DNA from: Idiomarina rhizosphaerae
GTDB lineage: Bacteria > Pseudomonadota > Gammaproteobacteria > Enterobacterales > Alteromonadaceae
Direction of reading: 5' to 3'
DNA length: 64,000 nt
Assembly (NCBI RefSeq): GCF_024159085.1
Contig: NZ_JAMZDE010000008.1
Location: forward strand, 558,001-622,000
Made by a program: the position numbers and the translations under genes. The stretch's first letter is position 1. Each line of letters begins with the position of its first letter. This document shows, in pieces, positions 1 through 10,208 of this stretch. The notes under the pieces were generated by a model, which searched no databases, was not told the origin of the DNA, and was given only the letters and a program-made list of their open reading frames with translations.

Positions 1-564
1 GCGATGCGCATCCAGTGCGTTAATATCTTGCGGACGACCAAACTCTTCAAAATAAGCAGGAGACCCCACTACGAAATGTCGGCGCGAGCCTAGTTTTCTA
101 GCCCGTAACCGCGGGTTACCCAACTGCCCCAATCTAATAGCAACGTCGTAGCTGCCTTCTATTAAATCGACCTGCTCGTTGGTTAACTGAAAATCCAGGC
201 GGCACTCGGGGTAAATATGTAAAAAGTCATTCAACAAAGGTGCAATAAAACGCTCACCATAATAAACCGGTGCCGTAATGCGAATGAGGCCCTGCGGTTG
301 CTGTGTTCGCTGTTGAATGGCCTGGTCAGCGTCTCTTAAGCTGGCAACCAGATGCTGACAATGAGGCAAGTAAAGCTTCCCTTCTTCCGTTAAACTGACA
401 CTGCGGGTTGAGCGGTACAGCAGTTGCATCTGCAGCCGGTGCTCAAGCGCTGCTATATTACGGCTAACCTGCGCCACAGATAGCCTTAGTTGCCGGGCTG
501 CCGCAGTAAAGCTCTGTTGCTCAGCCACTGCCGCAAACTCACTAATTCCCTGCCATGGCTTCAT
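1..564 (-). CDS. LysR-family transcriptional regulator (3' end outside window)
   Basis: This is a partial gene running off the left edge; 188 codons are visible. The N-terminus (about residues 1-60) is a typical LysR winged helix-turn-helix with a FTAAARQLRLSVAQVSRNIAALE-like segment, followed by the linker helix and the start of the periplasmic-binding-protein-like effector domain (PVYYGERFIAPLL onward). The ATG at 562-564 is chosen because it begins the conserved HTH. It is divergent from frmA with about 130 bases between them, the usual layout for a LysR protein controlling its neighbour, so regulation of the formaldehyde genes is a reasonable inference. The ligand cannot be told from the sequence, and autoregulation is likely for this family but not shown. 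Confidence 0.9.
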   Translation of the reverse strand, partial: MKPWQGISEFAAVAEQQSFTAAARQLRLSVAQVSRNIAALEHRLQMQLLYRSTRSVSLTEEGKLYLPHCQHLVASLRDADQAIQQRTQQPQGLIRITAPVYYGERFIAPLLNDFLHIYPECRLDFQLTNEQVDLIEGSYDVAIRLGQLGNPRLRARKLGSRRHFVVGSPAYFEEFGRPQDINALDAHR

Positions 565-577
565 TTCGCACCCATTA

Positions 578-591
578 TTTCATTTATGAAA
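578..591. promoter_or_regulatory. Candidate LysR operator palindrome between lysR and frmA
   Basis: A perfect 14-base palindrome, TTTCATTTATGAAA, lies just upstream of the lysR start and about 105 bases upstream of frmA. LysR proteins usually bind interrupted dyads in such divergent intergenic regions, so this is the best visible candidate. Functional assignment is inference only. Confidence 0.35.
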
Positions 592-686
592 AAGTAATTT
601 GTAAAAACAGTAGATTACCTGCTAATGAGAAAAAGTTAAACTTACGCTACGCTTTTACCTAATAAGATGAAAATCCAAGACTATAA

Positions 687-1814
<1,128 letters not shown>

Positions 1815-1825
1815 TGGAGTCTGTA

Positions 1826-2662
1826 ATGAAACAAGTTAGCGAAACCCGCTGTTTCGGCGGACGTCAGTTACGCTTTGAACATGACTCTGAAGTACTGAAC
1901 TGCGCTATGCAGTTCAGTGTCTTTTTGCCATTACGCGCAGAGAAAGCAGAAGTTCCGGCGGTTTATTTTCTATCGGGGCTAACCTGCACTGATGAAAACT
2001 TTTCTACAAAAGCCGGCGCACAGCGTGTCGCCACAGAGCTTGGTATTGCCTTAATTATTCCCGATACCAGCCCGCGTGGAGATAACGTAGCTGATGACCC
2101 AGATGGTGCTTACGACTTAGGCTTAGGGGCGGGCTTTTACCTCAACGCCACTCAGGAGCCGTGGAAAAGCCATTATCAGATGTATGACTACATCGTTAAG
2201 GAGCTTCCTTCTCTGGTGGAAGCCGAATTACCAATTAACAATAAGCGCGCTATTGCGGGTCATTCCATGGGTGGTCATGGCGCTTTGGTTATTGGCTTGC
2301 GTAACAGCGACCGCTACAGCAGCATATCTGCCTTTTCGCCTATTACTAATCCAACACAGTGCCCTTGGGGTGAAAAAGCCTTTAGTGCTTATTTAGGTGA
2401 TGACCGCGAACAATGGAAGCTATACGACGCTGTTGAGATTATTAAATCGAAAGGGCAGACATTGCCAATTCGGGTAGATCAAGGCTTAGCTGACGGCTTT
2501 TTAGAGGAACAGCTAAAACCTGAAAACCTGAAAGAAGCCATTGCTGAAGTAGAGGGTGGTGGCACCGTTCATCTACACGACGGTTACGACCATAGCTATT
2601 ACTTTATCTCCTCATTTATCGAAGCCCAACTTCGCTTCCATGCGAAGTATTTAAACGCGTAA
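1826..2662 (+). CDS. frmB: S-formylglutathione hydrolase
   Basis: Esterase-D-family serine hydrolase that splits S-formylglutathione to formate and glutathione, completing formaldehyde detoxification begun by frmA. The alpha/beta-hydrolase nucleophile elbow GHSMGGHGAL is present, as are the FLSGLTC oxyanion-region motif and a C-terminal HDGYDHSYYFI segment carrying the catalytic His. An upstream ATG at 1814 overlaps the frmA stop, but the ATG at 1826 is preferred because GGAG at 1816-1819 lies 6 bases before it and the family N-terminus starts there. The 278-residue product matches family length. Translation is probably coupled to frmA. Confidence 0.95.
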   Translation: MKQVSETRCFGGRQLRFEHDSEVLNCAMQFSVFLPLRAEKAEVPAVYFLSGLTCTDENFSTKAGAQRVATELGIALIIPDTSPRGDNVADDPDGAYDLGLGAGFYLNATQEPWKSHYQMYDYIVKELPSLVEAELPINNKRAIAGHSMGGHGALVIGLRNSDRYSSISAFSPITNPTQCPWGEKAFSAYLGDDREQWKLYDAVEIIKSKGQTLPIRVDQGLADGFLEEQLKPENLKEAIAEVEGGGTVHLHDGYDHSYYFISSFIEAQLRFHAKYLNA

Positions 2663-2674
2663 CACGCCGCCGAC

Positions 2675-2758
2675 GTAGCCTGACATTTATGTCAGGTGAG
2701 ATACCGCCCCACTTCAGTGGGCGTTTTGACCTCTCACCTGACGTGAACGTCAGGCTAC
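2675..2758. repeat. Composite palindrome: two inverted 27-base arms around a terminator hairpin
   Basis: Arms at 2675-2701 and 2732-2758 are inverted copies of each other, differing at three positions that are all transitions (G-U tolerant in RNA). Each arm is itself a hairpin: CCTGACATTTATGTCAGG in the left arm and CCTGACGTGAACGTCAGG in the right. Between them, CCCACT-TC-AGTGGG (2708-2721) followed by TTTT looks like a rho-independent terminator for frmB. It sits between convergent genes (frmB and the chemoreceptor). The layout resembles a REP/BIME-type extragenic element; a plain bidirectional terminator is the alternative. Confidence 0.7.
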
Positions 2759-2763
2759 ATCAA

Positions 2764-4602
2764 TTACACGGTAAATTTGATAACCGCCTGACGCAATTGC
2801 TCGGTTTGTTTACGAACCTGAGCAACGGCATCAGCATTTGACTGCGCATCGTTCGCCGCTTCCACACCGGCGTCCCGCACACGGGTAATATTTCTGGCCG
2901 TTTCATCCACAACCGCCGATTGCTCTTCAACTGCCGTTGCGATAGACGCCGAACGATCGTTAATTTTTAAAAGCTCCATGTGGATGCGATTAAATAACTC
3001 ATCGGACTCCGACGAATGCTGAGCACTCTCTTCACCCAGTTCATTACACTCCTGCAAGGTCTTCACTATTACCTGTGTCTGTTGATTCAACTGACTGGTA
3101 ATGGACTCAATTTCACCAATGGATTTTTGCGTGCGTGATGCCAGTGTCCGGACTTCATCAGCAACAACCGCGAAACCGCGCCCCTGCTCACCGGCTCGCG
3201 CAGCCTCGATTGCTGCATTCAGTGCCAGTAAATTGGTTTGTTCCGCAATTCCGTTAATGACGGTGACAATTTGCGTAATAGACGCACTGCGTTCCGCTAA
3301 AATATTTGCTTCGCTCACACTGCTGTTTAAGCGTTCTGCCAGATAACGAACCTTTTCAACACCAGCCTGTACAGAAGTACTACCGTGCTTAGCCTGCTCG
3401 GACAAACTGTTCACCTGCTCGGCTGTGTCTTCTGCATCATTGGCAATAGTATGAGCCGTGCTGCCCATTTCATTAATGGCGGCAGCAACCTGATCGACTT
3501 CATGCGACTGCATATCCAGATTCTCAGACGTATGAGTAACAGTATCTGACACCTGCTGGGTTAATCCGTTAACCGTCTCTACTGACTCATTAATCTGCTT
3601 AATAACGTTACGGAAATATCTCAAAAGCTCATTAAAGCTATCGACTAAATCGCCTAGCTCATCACTACGGAATTTCTCTGATACCAGAGTTAAGTCATTG
3701 CTTCCTTGAACTTTTTTCATGTCTTCGCGTAGCTGAGTTAACGGCTGGTTAATTGAGCGAATAACCCAGAACAGCATGGCAACGACGATAAATGCAATTG
3801 CGGCAAAGACCACAATAGGAACCCACTTCATAGTTGCCTGACGTGACTGAAGCAACATATTAAGGTTCTCATCGAGCTCGGCTAACGAGCTCTCCATATT
3901 GCTCGCAATCGTTCTTACTTCGCCTTTAATGCCAGACTCTTCATCCAGGCCAATTTCTTTCGACAAACTGGCGTAACGACCAAAGTCACGACGATAAGCC
4001 TCAACTTTGGAAACCAGATTCGGCGATGCCGATAGCTCGGCTTTCAACTCATCCAGCAAATTGTTAACCCGTCCCAGATATTTGTCGTCAAAACGCAGCA
4101 TAAAGTCTTTCTCACTACGACGTATCTGCAGCAACGTCACCAACAATTCGGTCCGGCCTGCTGTATCAATAGCTTGCTCCAGCTCATGAGTTGCCGTTCG
4201 CAGCGCGCCATAGGCTCCACTATTCTCGTCCAGCCCCCGCTGCTTAAATGCAGCAACTAAACGATTAAAGTGTTCTTCATATTGGGATATTTGCTCAGCA
4301 AGATCATCAATAAGTCGCGTAGAGCTTTCATCAGCGACTAGTTGGTTAAGCTGATCTAACCTTTCCGTAGTTATACTAACTTGTTGCCGCAGCTTATCCG
4401 CGTAACTTTCATCCATTCGCAACAGGAAATCTTTTTCTGCACGACGAACTTGCAATAAGCCGTTATTTACAGATTCCCGCAATTCACTGGCACGATGCAG
4501 CTGACTAATTTGAGACTGAAAAAACATCATCAACATTAGTAATATGATAAAAGCAGCCGTTGTTACCGCACCGACAGAGAGAAGTTTATTGCGAATTGAC
4601 AT
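2764..4602 (-). CDS. Methyl-accepting chemotaxis protein with HBM-type sensor domain
   Basis: Inner-membrane chemoreceptor of 612 residues. A transmembrane helix lies near residues 11-29, followed by a long all-helical periplasmic domain in which the motif [10 protein letters not shown] (near residue 53) recurs as [10 protein letters not shown] (near residue 160). This duplicated signature is typical of the helical bimodular (HBM) ligand-binding domain. A second membrane helix (about 260-281), a HAMP linker and the cytoplasmic signalling domain follow, with the conserved hairpin tip [19 protein letters not shown]. The C-terminus lacks a CheR-tethering pentapeptide. HBM receptors often sense organic acids such as TCA intermediates; the ligand here cannot be read from sequence. 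It is monocistronic with its own promoter region upstream. Confidence 0.93.
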   Translation of the reverse strand: MSIRNKLLSVGAVTTAAFIILLMLMMFFQSQISQLHRASELRESVNNGLLQVRRAEKDFLLRMDESYADKLRQQVSITTERLDQLNQLVADESSTRLIDDLAEQISQYEEHFNRLVAAFKQRGLDENSGAYGALRTATHELEQAIDTAGRTELLVTLLQIRRSEKDFMLRFDDKYLGRVNNLLDELKAELSASPNLVSKVEAYRRDFGRYASLSKEIGLDEESGIKGEVRTIASNMESSLAELDENLNMLLQSRQATMKWVPIVVFAAIAFIVVAMLFWVIRSINQPLTQLREDMKKVQGSNDLTLVSEKFRSDELGDLVDSFNELLRYFRNVIKQINESVETVNGLTQQVSDTVTHTSENLDMQSHEVDQVAAAINEMGSTAHTIANDAEDTAEQVNSLSEQAKHGSTSVQAGVEKVRYLAERLNSSVSEANILAERSASITQIVTVINGIAEQTNLLALNAAIEAARAGEQGRGFAVVADEVRTLASRTQKSIGEIESITSQLNQQTQVIVKTLQECNELGEESAQHSSESDELFNRIHMELLKINDRSASIATAVEEQSAVVDETARNITRVRDAGVEAANDAQSNADAVAQVRKQTEQLRQAVIKFTV

Positions 4603-4789
4603 AAGGTAAGCCCATGTTTAGAAACTGGCGAAATAATAGTCATTGAACAAATGTTCTGCAATGATCTATTTTGTTAACAACTTTAGCTGAATGGCATGCC
4701 ATGTCAAAGTAGGGAGTATCACTTACTAGGTAAATACCCTTATTTCATAAACAGTTATAATCGCACCAAGCTAAAAACAGGATGCAGTA

Positions 4790-6070
4790 ATGAAAGTTAA
4801 TTCGGCAATACAAGCGTTATCAATTCTGAACGATGGAGATGTTATTTGGTGCCAGTCGATGGCAGCAACTCCCTACAAATTATTAGAGGGTCTAAAGGAA
4901 GTTGCCAAACAGCGTGTAAACTTAACGCTATTGCAATTGCATACTGAATACAGCGAAGCTTTGGGTGATCCGGAATTAAACGGACACCTTCGGCAACGAG
5001 CGTTTTTTGTTGGAGCGTCAACCCGGCCAGCTGTTAATCAGGGCCTGGCTGATTACGTTCCCATTTTCCTATCTGAAATTCCAAAGCTGTTTCGTTCAGG
5101 CGAACAACCGCTGGACGCCGCTATCATTCAGGTATCACCGCCAGATAAACACGGTAACTGCAGTTTAGGTATTTCGGTAGAAGCAACGCGAGCCGCCCTG
5201 CAAGTTGCAAAGAAGGTTATAGCCTGGATAAACCCGAATATGCCGCGCACCCATGGCGATGCACTCGTTCAACTTAAGCGCTTCGATCGCTATTTTGAAG
5301 AAGCGGCACCTATTCCCGAGCATAAACAACCGCAACAGAACCCTATTACTCAAAAAATTGGTGAGCAAGTTGCCGGACTCATTAACGACGGTGACTGCTT
5401 ACAGATGGGCATCGGCGCTATACCCGATGCAACTCTGGCTTGTCTGCATCATCATAAAGACTTAGGTATTCATACCGAAATGTTTTCAGATGGTGTGCTG
5501 CCTTTAGTTGAGCGTGGCGTCATTAATAACAGTCGCAAGCGTAAACACCGTGGACGTATTGTCACCACCTTTGCCATGGGCTCCCAGGCGCTATACGACT
5601 TTGTAGATGATAACCCGGAAGTTTTCTTCCTAGACGTTGAATACACCAACGATACCTCGGTTATTCGTCAGAACAAACAGGTTATGTCCATAAACAGCGC
5701 ACTGCAGGTTGATTTAAGCGGCCAGGTTTGTGCTGACTCAATTGGCACTCGCATTTATTCCGGCGTTGGTGGGCAAATGGATTTCGTTCGCGGCGCCAGC
5801 TTATCCGAAGGCGGTCGCTCAGTGATTGCGCTACCGTCAACGGCTTGTGGCGGAAGCGTTTCCCGTATCAGTTCACTGCTGGCACCGGGAGCCGGAGTCG
5901 TAACAACTCGCGCGCACGTCCATTACATTGTGACCGAGCACGGTATCGCGAATTTACGAGCGAAAAGCATGAGTGAACGCGCACGGGAGCTTATCCACAT
6001 AGCCGACCCTAAATTCCGTGAAGAACTGGCTAAAGCGGCCTACGACGACTGGGGTCTGAACATAAGCTAG
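4790..6070 (+). CDS. Acetyl-CoA hydrolase / CoA-transferase family protein
   Basis: A 426-residue member of the class I CoA-transferase family that includes acetyl-CoA hydrolase, succinyl-CoA:acetate CoA-transferase and 4-hydroxybutyrate CoA-transferase. Seen directly are the HTEMFSDG segment, which carries the catalytic glutamate in this family, the glycine-rich GVGGQMDFVRGA loop and the C-terminal TEHGIANLRAKSMSERA signature. It probably moves CoA between short-chain acyl groups and acetate in the cytoplasm. The substrate cannot be fixed, because the length and motifs fit both the 4-hydroxybutyrate and the acetate enzymes. It stands alone, followed by a racemase gene 87 bases downstream in the same direction. 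Confidence 0.85.
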   Translation: MKVNSAIQALSILNDGDVIWCQSMAATPYKLLEGLKEVAKQRVNLTLLQLHTEYSEALGDPELNGHLRQRAFFVGASTRPAVNQGLADYVPIFLSEIPKLFRSGEQPLDAAIIQVSPPDKHGNCSLGISVEATRAALQVAKKVIAWINPNMPRTHGDALVQLKRFDRYFEEAAPIPEHKQPQQNPITQKIGEQVAGLINDGDCLQMGIGAIPDATLACLHHHKDLGIHTEMFSDGVLPLVERGVINNSRKRKHRGRIVTTFAMGSQALYDFVDDNPEVFFLDVEYTNDTSVIRQNKQVMSINSALQVDLSGQVCADSIGTRIYSGVGGQMDFVRGASLSEGGRSVIALPSTACGGSVSRISSLLAPGAGVVTTRAHVHYIVTEHGIANLRAKSMSERARELIHIADPKFREELAKAAYDDWGLNIS

Positions 6071-6157
6071 ACTGTTTTCATCTAATATCAGCGTTAACTT
6101 AACGTCCAAACTGCGCTAGGCTATTTTTAAATAGCCTATTGCGGAGCGGAGGTCTGA

Positions 6158-6847
6158 ATGAAAACAGTCGGTATTATTGGTGGCATGAGCTGGGAATCAA
6201 CCAGCACTTACTACCGACGCCTGAACCAGCTAATCAACGAACGACTTGGTGGTCTGCACAGCGCAGAACTCCTGCTTGCCAGCGTTGACTTTGCGCCTAT
6301 TGAAAAAATGCAAAGTCAGGGCGACTGGGATGCAGCCGCGCAGGCTCTTATCGGCAAAGCCAGGCAACTTGAGTCCGCGGGAGCCGAATGCATTGTTATA
6401 GCGACAAATACAATGCATAAAGTAGCACCTCAGGTTGAAGCTGCCGTAACCATACCCTTACTGCATATTGTTGACGCGGTAGCCGATCATCTCAAACAAA
6501 ATAGTGTCCATAACGTTGGACTGCTTGGCACCCGTTTCACCATGCAGCAACCTTTCTATAAAGAGCGCCTGGAACAAAACAATGTACAGGTTCTGGTACC
6601 AGAGGAAGAGGACAGCATTACCGTCGACAGCATCATTTTTAAAGAACTTTGTCACGGCCAGTTTACTGAAAAAGCCCGGGAGCATTACCTTCGCATTATT
6701 GATTCGTTAGCCGAACGAGGCGCGCAAGGTGTTATTCTGGGATGCACAGAAATAGGTTTACTGATTCAGCAGGAGCATTCGGCTTTGCCATTGTTCGATA
6801 CTACGGAACTTCACTGCCGGGCTATTGCCGACTGGATGTTGAAATAA
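6158..6847 (+). CDS. Aspartate/glutamate racemase family protein (YgeA-like)
   Basis: Cofactor-independent amino-acid racemase of 229 residues. The N-terminus MKTVGIIGGMSWEST is typical. The first catalytic position, Cys in standard Asp/Glu racemases, is Thr here (ATNTMH, near residue 86), while the second is Cys (LGCTEIGLL, near residue 193). That Thr/Cys pair is the pattern of the broad-specificity E. coli YgeA enzyme rather than a defect. Probable role: interconversion of L- and D-amino acids in the cytoplasm. A GGAG-type Shine-Dalgarno precedes the ATG. The DNA glycosylase gene follows 13 bases later and may be cotranscribed. Confidence 0.88.
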   Translation: MKTVGIIGGMSWESTSTYYRRLNQLINERLGGLHSAELLLASVDFAPIEKMQSQGDWDAAAQALIGKARQLESAGAECIVIATNTMHKVAPQVEAAVTIPLLHIVDAVADHLKQNSVHNVGLLGTRFTMQQPFYKERLEQNNVQVLVPEEEDSITVDSIIFKELCHGQFTEKAREHYLRIIDSLAERGAQGVILGCTEIGLLIQQEHSALPLFDTTELHCRAIADWMLK

Positions 6848-6860
6848 AAGCAGGTTAACA

Positions 6861-7544
6861 ATGAACGATATAGCAACCGACTTTTCTCGTTTCTATGACA
6901 GAGCCTGCCAGCGTAAAGGCGGCGAAAGCGCTATGCTCGCACGCATGCCGAAAGTTACACCTGCAGGCGAGCTGAAACAGCTGGATGACCGGAGCATTTT
7001 ATCAACCATTACCCGTTGTATTTTCCGCGCTGGTTTTGTCTGGCGCATTATTGAAGCAAAGTGGCCGGGCTTTGAAGAAGCCTTTAAAGGTTTTGTACCT
7101 CTTTACTGGCAACAGGTTCCACCAGAAATCTTAGAAGAGCTTTCCAAAGATGAGCGTATTGTCCGTAATCAGCAAAAAATAAACACCGTGCCCGCTAACG
7201 CACGAATGATTGTGGAAGTCTCTGAAAAATACGGCAGTTTTGGGCAGTTTCTGGCTCAGTGGCCATCGAGCCAACAAGCGGAGTTGCTGCATTACCTTAA
7301 AAAGAACGGCTCACGCCTGGGCGGCGTTACTCCGCAATATGTTTTGCGCGAGCTTGGCTGGGACGGTTTTATTCTTTCTAATGACGTTGTCACCGCGTTG
7401 ACCAATCACAAGCTGATAGACGCATCCCCCACCAGTCAAAAGGGAATAAAACAAGCCCAGAGCGCATTCAACAGCTGGCACGAACAAACCCAACTGCCTT
7501 ACAGTCATTTGTCACGAATCCTGTCTTACAGCGTTGGCGATTAG
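6861..7544 (+). CDS. DNA-3-methyladenine glycosylase I family protein
   Basis: A Tag-family base-excision enzyme of 227 residues that would remove 3-methyladenine from alkylated DNA. The conserved Tag core is recognisable in SILSTITRCIFRAGFVWRIIE and in the later GGVTPQYVLRELGWDGFILSNDVVTALTNH segment, which covers the helix-hairpin-helix-like fold and C-terminal region. This looks like the longer divergent Tag subgroup rather than the E. coli Tag itself, so zinc-binding residues should not be assumed. It lies 13 bases after the racemase gene, and the Shine-Dalgarno is weak. Confidence 0.8.
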   Translation: MNDIATDFSRFYDRACQRKGGESAMLARMPKVTPAGELKQLDDRSILSTITRCIFRAGFVWRIIEAKWPGFEEAFKGFVPLYWQQVPPEILEELSKDERIVRNQQKINTVPANARMIVEVSEKYGSFGQFLAQWPSSQQAELLHYLKKNGSRLGGVTPQYVLRELGWDGFILSNDVVTALTNHKLIDASPTSQKGIKQAQSAFNSWHEQTQLPYSHLSRILSYSVGD

Positions 7545-7640
7545 ATGTCGGTCAATCTCCAGACAGGTTAAATATAAACAAATTGAAGCACTTAGCTATT
7601 AAAGGTATATTGCCCGCTTTTCTCAACCAAGGAGCGATTT

Positions 7641-8258
7641 ATGAGAAAAGCTGTAATTGCATTGGCAATGCTAACCTTACCCGGCGTTGTTCTAGCTGAG
7701 TCCCCTAACTGGAATAAAGTTGATGCGTCTTATCTTGACACCGATATTGGCGTTGAGGGAGCTGGTGACCTTTCTTTTGATGGATTCAAAGTCGCGGGCT
7801 CCGTCGCTATAAACCCAGATCTAGTGCTCTTAGATAACCTCTTTATGTTTGCAGATTTCGATTCGGTATCTAATGATGACAACGGTATCGACCTGGATAT
7901 CGATTTTCTGTCTGCCGGTATCGGTTCATATAAGCACTTAACTAACACCACTGATTTATACTCGACAGTATCGTTTGAACGAGCAAAATTTTCAGGTTCT
8001 GGCCAGGGACTGTCGACATCGGCATCCGAGAATGCCTGGGGTGTTGGAGTCGGACTTCGCTCTATGATAGCTCCAAAAGTTGAGGTCGATGCTAAGGTGG
8101 ACTATATCGCGTTTGACGAAGATACTTTTCGCTTTAGTGTATCTGCTTTCTATCACGCGACAGCAAACCTGTCGTTTGGTCTTGGCTATGAGACATACGG
8201 TGAAGTCCAGTACCTCGATGTTGATAGCCTAAGTGCTACCGTACGCTATTCATTTTAA
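7641..8258 (+). CDS. Outer-membrane beta-barrel protein, function unknown
   Basis: A 205-residue secreted protein with a clear signal peptide (MRKAVIALAMLTLPGVVLA, cleavage after the AxA-like VLA). The mature part is rich in alternating hydrophobic and polar strands with many Gly, Asp and aromatic residues, and it ends in TVRYSF. A terminal aromatic residue on a beta-strand is the outer-membrane barrel signature recognised by the BAM machinery. Expected fold: a small 8-stranded OmpX/OmpA-like barrel. A strong AAGGAG Shine-Dalgarno precedes the ATG. A hairpin terminator follows. The transported or bound partner is unknown. Confidence 0.82.
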   Translation: MRKAVIALAMLTLPGVVLAESPNWNKVDASYLDTDIGVEGAGDLSFDGFKVAGSVAINPDLVLLDNLFMFADFDSVSNDDNGIDLDIDFLSAGIGSYKHLTNTTDLYSTVSFERAKFSGSGQGLSTSASENAWGVGVGLRSMIAPKVEVDAKVDYIAFDEDTFRFSVSAFYHATANLSFGLGYETYGEVQYLDVDSLSATVRYSF

Positions 8259-8279
8259 TAAACTTAACTATGCTTTCCC

Positions 8280-8303
8280 CCCTGCTGCTAACCCGCAGCA
8301 GGG
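8280..8303 (+). terminator. Hairpin after the beta-barrel gene
   Basis: CCCTGCTGC and GCAGCAGGG form a perfect 9-bp stem around a TAACCC loop. No clear U-tract follows, so termination is likely but not certain. Confidence 0.5.
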
Positions 8304-8415
8304 CCAAATTAAACTCTGGATAAATTCCCTTCTATCGCCTATAAATAGCTGAGTGTACGCACACATTAACTCTCGTTGCCATAAGCCACTCTTTCTAAAA
8401 ACTATGGGGATTTTG

Positions 8416-9129
8416 ATGAACTCAACTAAGAATACTCTGATAATAAGCATTTCTCTTATCATCAGCTTCGCGATCGTTAGCATTATCGGTTCAAATGCAG
8501 TGCTTGAGCACAAGTCTATGGAGCGCAGTGTGACCGTAAAGGGGCTATCTGAACGTGAATACCTCGCCGACACAGTTATCTGGCCTATTCAATTTACAGC
8601 AGCCAGCAATGACTTAACCGAAATTTATGAAACCATGGAAGATTCAAACCAAAAGGTCGTAGAATTTTTGCGAGAAAAGGGTATTAAAGCTGAAGAGATA
8701 TCCTCATCTGCCCCTTCCATTACAGACAAATCTGCACAGCGTTACGGCTCTTCTCAACCCGCAGAATTTCGTTATACCGCCACACAAGCTATTACTGTCT
8801 ATTCCAGTAACGTAGAGCAGGTTCGCAGTGTCATGGGAGACCTTGCCGACCTGGGTAAAGAAGGTATTGTTCTCAGCAGCGACGATTATCAGGCGCAACC
8901 TGAATACTTATTTACCCGGTTGAATGAGGTAAAGCCTGAAATGATAGAAGAGGCCACCAAGAAAGCCCGGGAAGTAGCAGAAAAATTTGCGACAGACTCA
9001 AACTCTCAACTGGGTAAAATCAAACAAGCGCGTCAGGGGCAATTTAGTATCAGTGCTCGCGACCGACATAACCCTCATCTGAAAAATGTACGGGTTGTAT
9101 CCACCATAGAATATTACTTGTCCGATTGA
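8416..9129 (+). CDS. SIMPL (DUF541) domain protein, membrane-anchored
   Basis: A 237-residue protein with one N-terminal hydrophobic segment (IISISLIISFAIVSIIGSNAV), either a signal anchor or an uncleaved signal, followed by a SIMPL/DUF541 domain recognisable from VTVKGLSEREYLADTVIWPI and the C-terminal ARDRHNPHLKNVRVVSTIEYYL. SIMPL proteins act in the periplasm; some are linked to oxidative stress, but the molecular role is unknown. The reading frame is open further upstream (to 8353), but the ATG at 8416 is chosen because GGGGA lies 6 bases before it and the signal sequence begins there. Confidence 0.85.
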   Translation: MNSTKNTLIISISLIISFAIVSIIGSNAVLEHKSMERSVTVKGLSEREYLADTVIWPIQFTAASNDLTEIYETMEDSNQKVVEFLREKGIKAEEISSSAPSITDKSAQRYGSSQPAEFRYTATQAITVYSSNVEQVRSVMGDLADLGKEGIVLSSDDYQAQPEYLFTRLNEVKPEMIEEATKKAREVAEKFATDSNSQLGKIKQARQGQFSISARDRHNPHLKNVRVVSTIEYYLSD

Positions 9130-9180
9130 GCTATTCATTTCACAATGCGGCTAACTCTGTGCCAAAAGGCTTTTTAGATA

Positions 9181-9786
9181 ATGAAACGAACTTTGCAATA
9201 TTTGTTTAAAGGGTTAGCCATTTTACTGCCCATTGTTGTGACCTTTGCGTTACTGCAATGGCTGCTAGTTACCATCGAAACCTGGCTTAAGCCTATATGG
9301 ATAACCTTACTGGGTGAGTCTTCATATTTTCCCGGACTCGCCTTTATCAGCTTTTTAGGTATCGCTCTGCTTATTGGTTTTAGCTCCCGCTGGAATTTCA
9401 TTGATTCTCTCTGGCAGCTTCCCGGAAAACTTATCAACCGGCTGCCACTGCTGCGCAGTCTTTACGGTACCATTAACGATGTCTTTGAAATGATGTCGGG
9501 CAAAAACTTCGCTGAAGAATCTGTTGTATTAGTCACACTTCCCGGCAGCAAACTGCGGCTTATTGGTATTGTCACCAAGAAAAGCGGAATTAAGGGTGAC
9601 CGCCTGTCGGAATTGATGGAAGGCGACCAGGTGGCGGTATTTTTGCCTATGAGTTATAACGTCGGCGGCTATATGGTCATAGTGCCGGCGGATTGTATCG
9701 AGTCACTGACTATGAAACCTGCCGATGCCCTGCAGCTGACAATAAGTGGAGGCCTGGGCAAAAATCACTCTGGCAAAATAGATTAA
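9181..9786 (+). CDS. DUF502 family inner-membrane protein
   Basis: A 201-residue membrane protein with two N-terminal transmembrane segments (about residues 10-32 and 53-70) and a cytoplasmic or periplasmic C-terminal domain. The conserved DUF502 features are visible: PLLRSLYGTINDVFEMM after the membrane part, and the later VAVFLPMSYNVGGYMVIVPADCIESLTM segment. The function of the family is not known. It begins 51 bases after the SIMPL gene and ends 44 bases before the YchJ-like gene, all in the same direction. Confidence 0.85.
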   Translation: MKRTLQYLFKGLAILLPIVVTFALLQWLLVTIETWLKPIWITLLGESSYFPGLAFISFLGIALLIGFSSRWNFIDSLWQLPGKLINRLPLLRSLYGTINDVFEMMSGKNFAEESVVLVTLPGSKLRLIGIVTKKSGIKGDRLSELMEGDQVAVFLPMSYNVGGYMVIVPADCIESLTMKPADALQLTISGGLGKNHSGKID

Positions 9787-9830
9787 AAATTGCAGTTGAA
9801 ATCAGTGCGCGTGCTGGTAAAGTTCGCGCT

Positions 9831-10208
9831 ATGAAACTATCTGAACCCTGCCCTTGCGGCTTCGATAAAACCTATCAAAATTGTTGCTATCCATATCATA
9901 ATGGAGAATCGCTTGCGTCATCACCTGAAGCCTTAATGCGTTCACGGTACAGTGCCTTTGTCGGACGCTTAGCAGGCTACTTAGAAGCGACATGGCATAG
10001 CAGCTACCGTCCCGCATTTCTCGATTTAAGTGACTCACCAAACTGGCTTAAACTGCAGGTTATTTCTTCCAGCGTAGATCAAAATAAAGGACAAGTGCAT
10101 TTCCGCGCATTTTATCGAGACGGAGATGATATTGCTTTTATGGAAGAGAAATCTGACTTTATCTTCGAGGATGGCAAGTGGTATTACTTAACCGGCCAGA
10201 CAAGTTAA
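9831..10208 (+). CDS. YchJ-like SEC-C motif protein (UPF0225)
   Basis: A 125-residue protein with the SEC-C zinc-binding motif at the very N-terminus (CPCGFDKTYQNCCYPYH, residues 6-22) and the YchJ core (PEALMRSRYSAFVGRLAGYLEATWHSS). The family is a small NTF2-like fold of unknown function. The frame is open upstream to 9693, but that overlaps the DUF502 gene in another frame; the ATG at 9831 starts the conserved protein. It lacks the second, C-terminal SEC-C motif found in longer YchJ proteins. Its stop codon overlaps that of the convergent EAL-domain gene. Confidence 0.87.
   Translation: MKLSEPCPCGFDKTYQNCCYPYHNGESLASSPEALMRSRYSAFVGRLAGYLEATWHSSYRPAFLDLSDSPNWLKLQVISSSVDQNKGQVHFRAFYRDGDDIAFMEEKSDFIFEDGKWYYLTGQTS

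Noticed and set aside
8268-8573. Antisense 101-residue frame over the start of the SIMPL gene
   Set aside because: Overlaps a well-supported gene and a terminator; no Shine-Dalgarno or family match.
9693-9830. Longer start for the YchJ-like protein
   Set aside because: It overlaps the DUF502 gene in a different frame and is unlike the family N-terminus.
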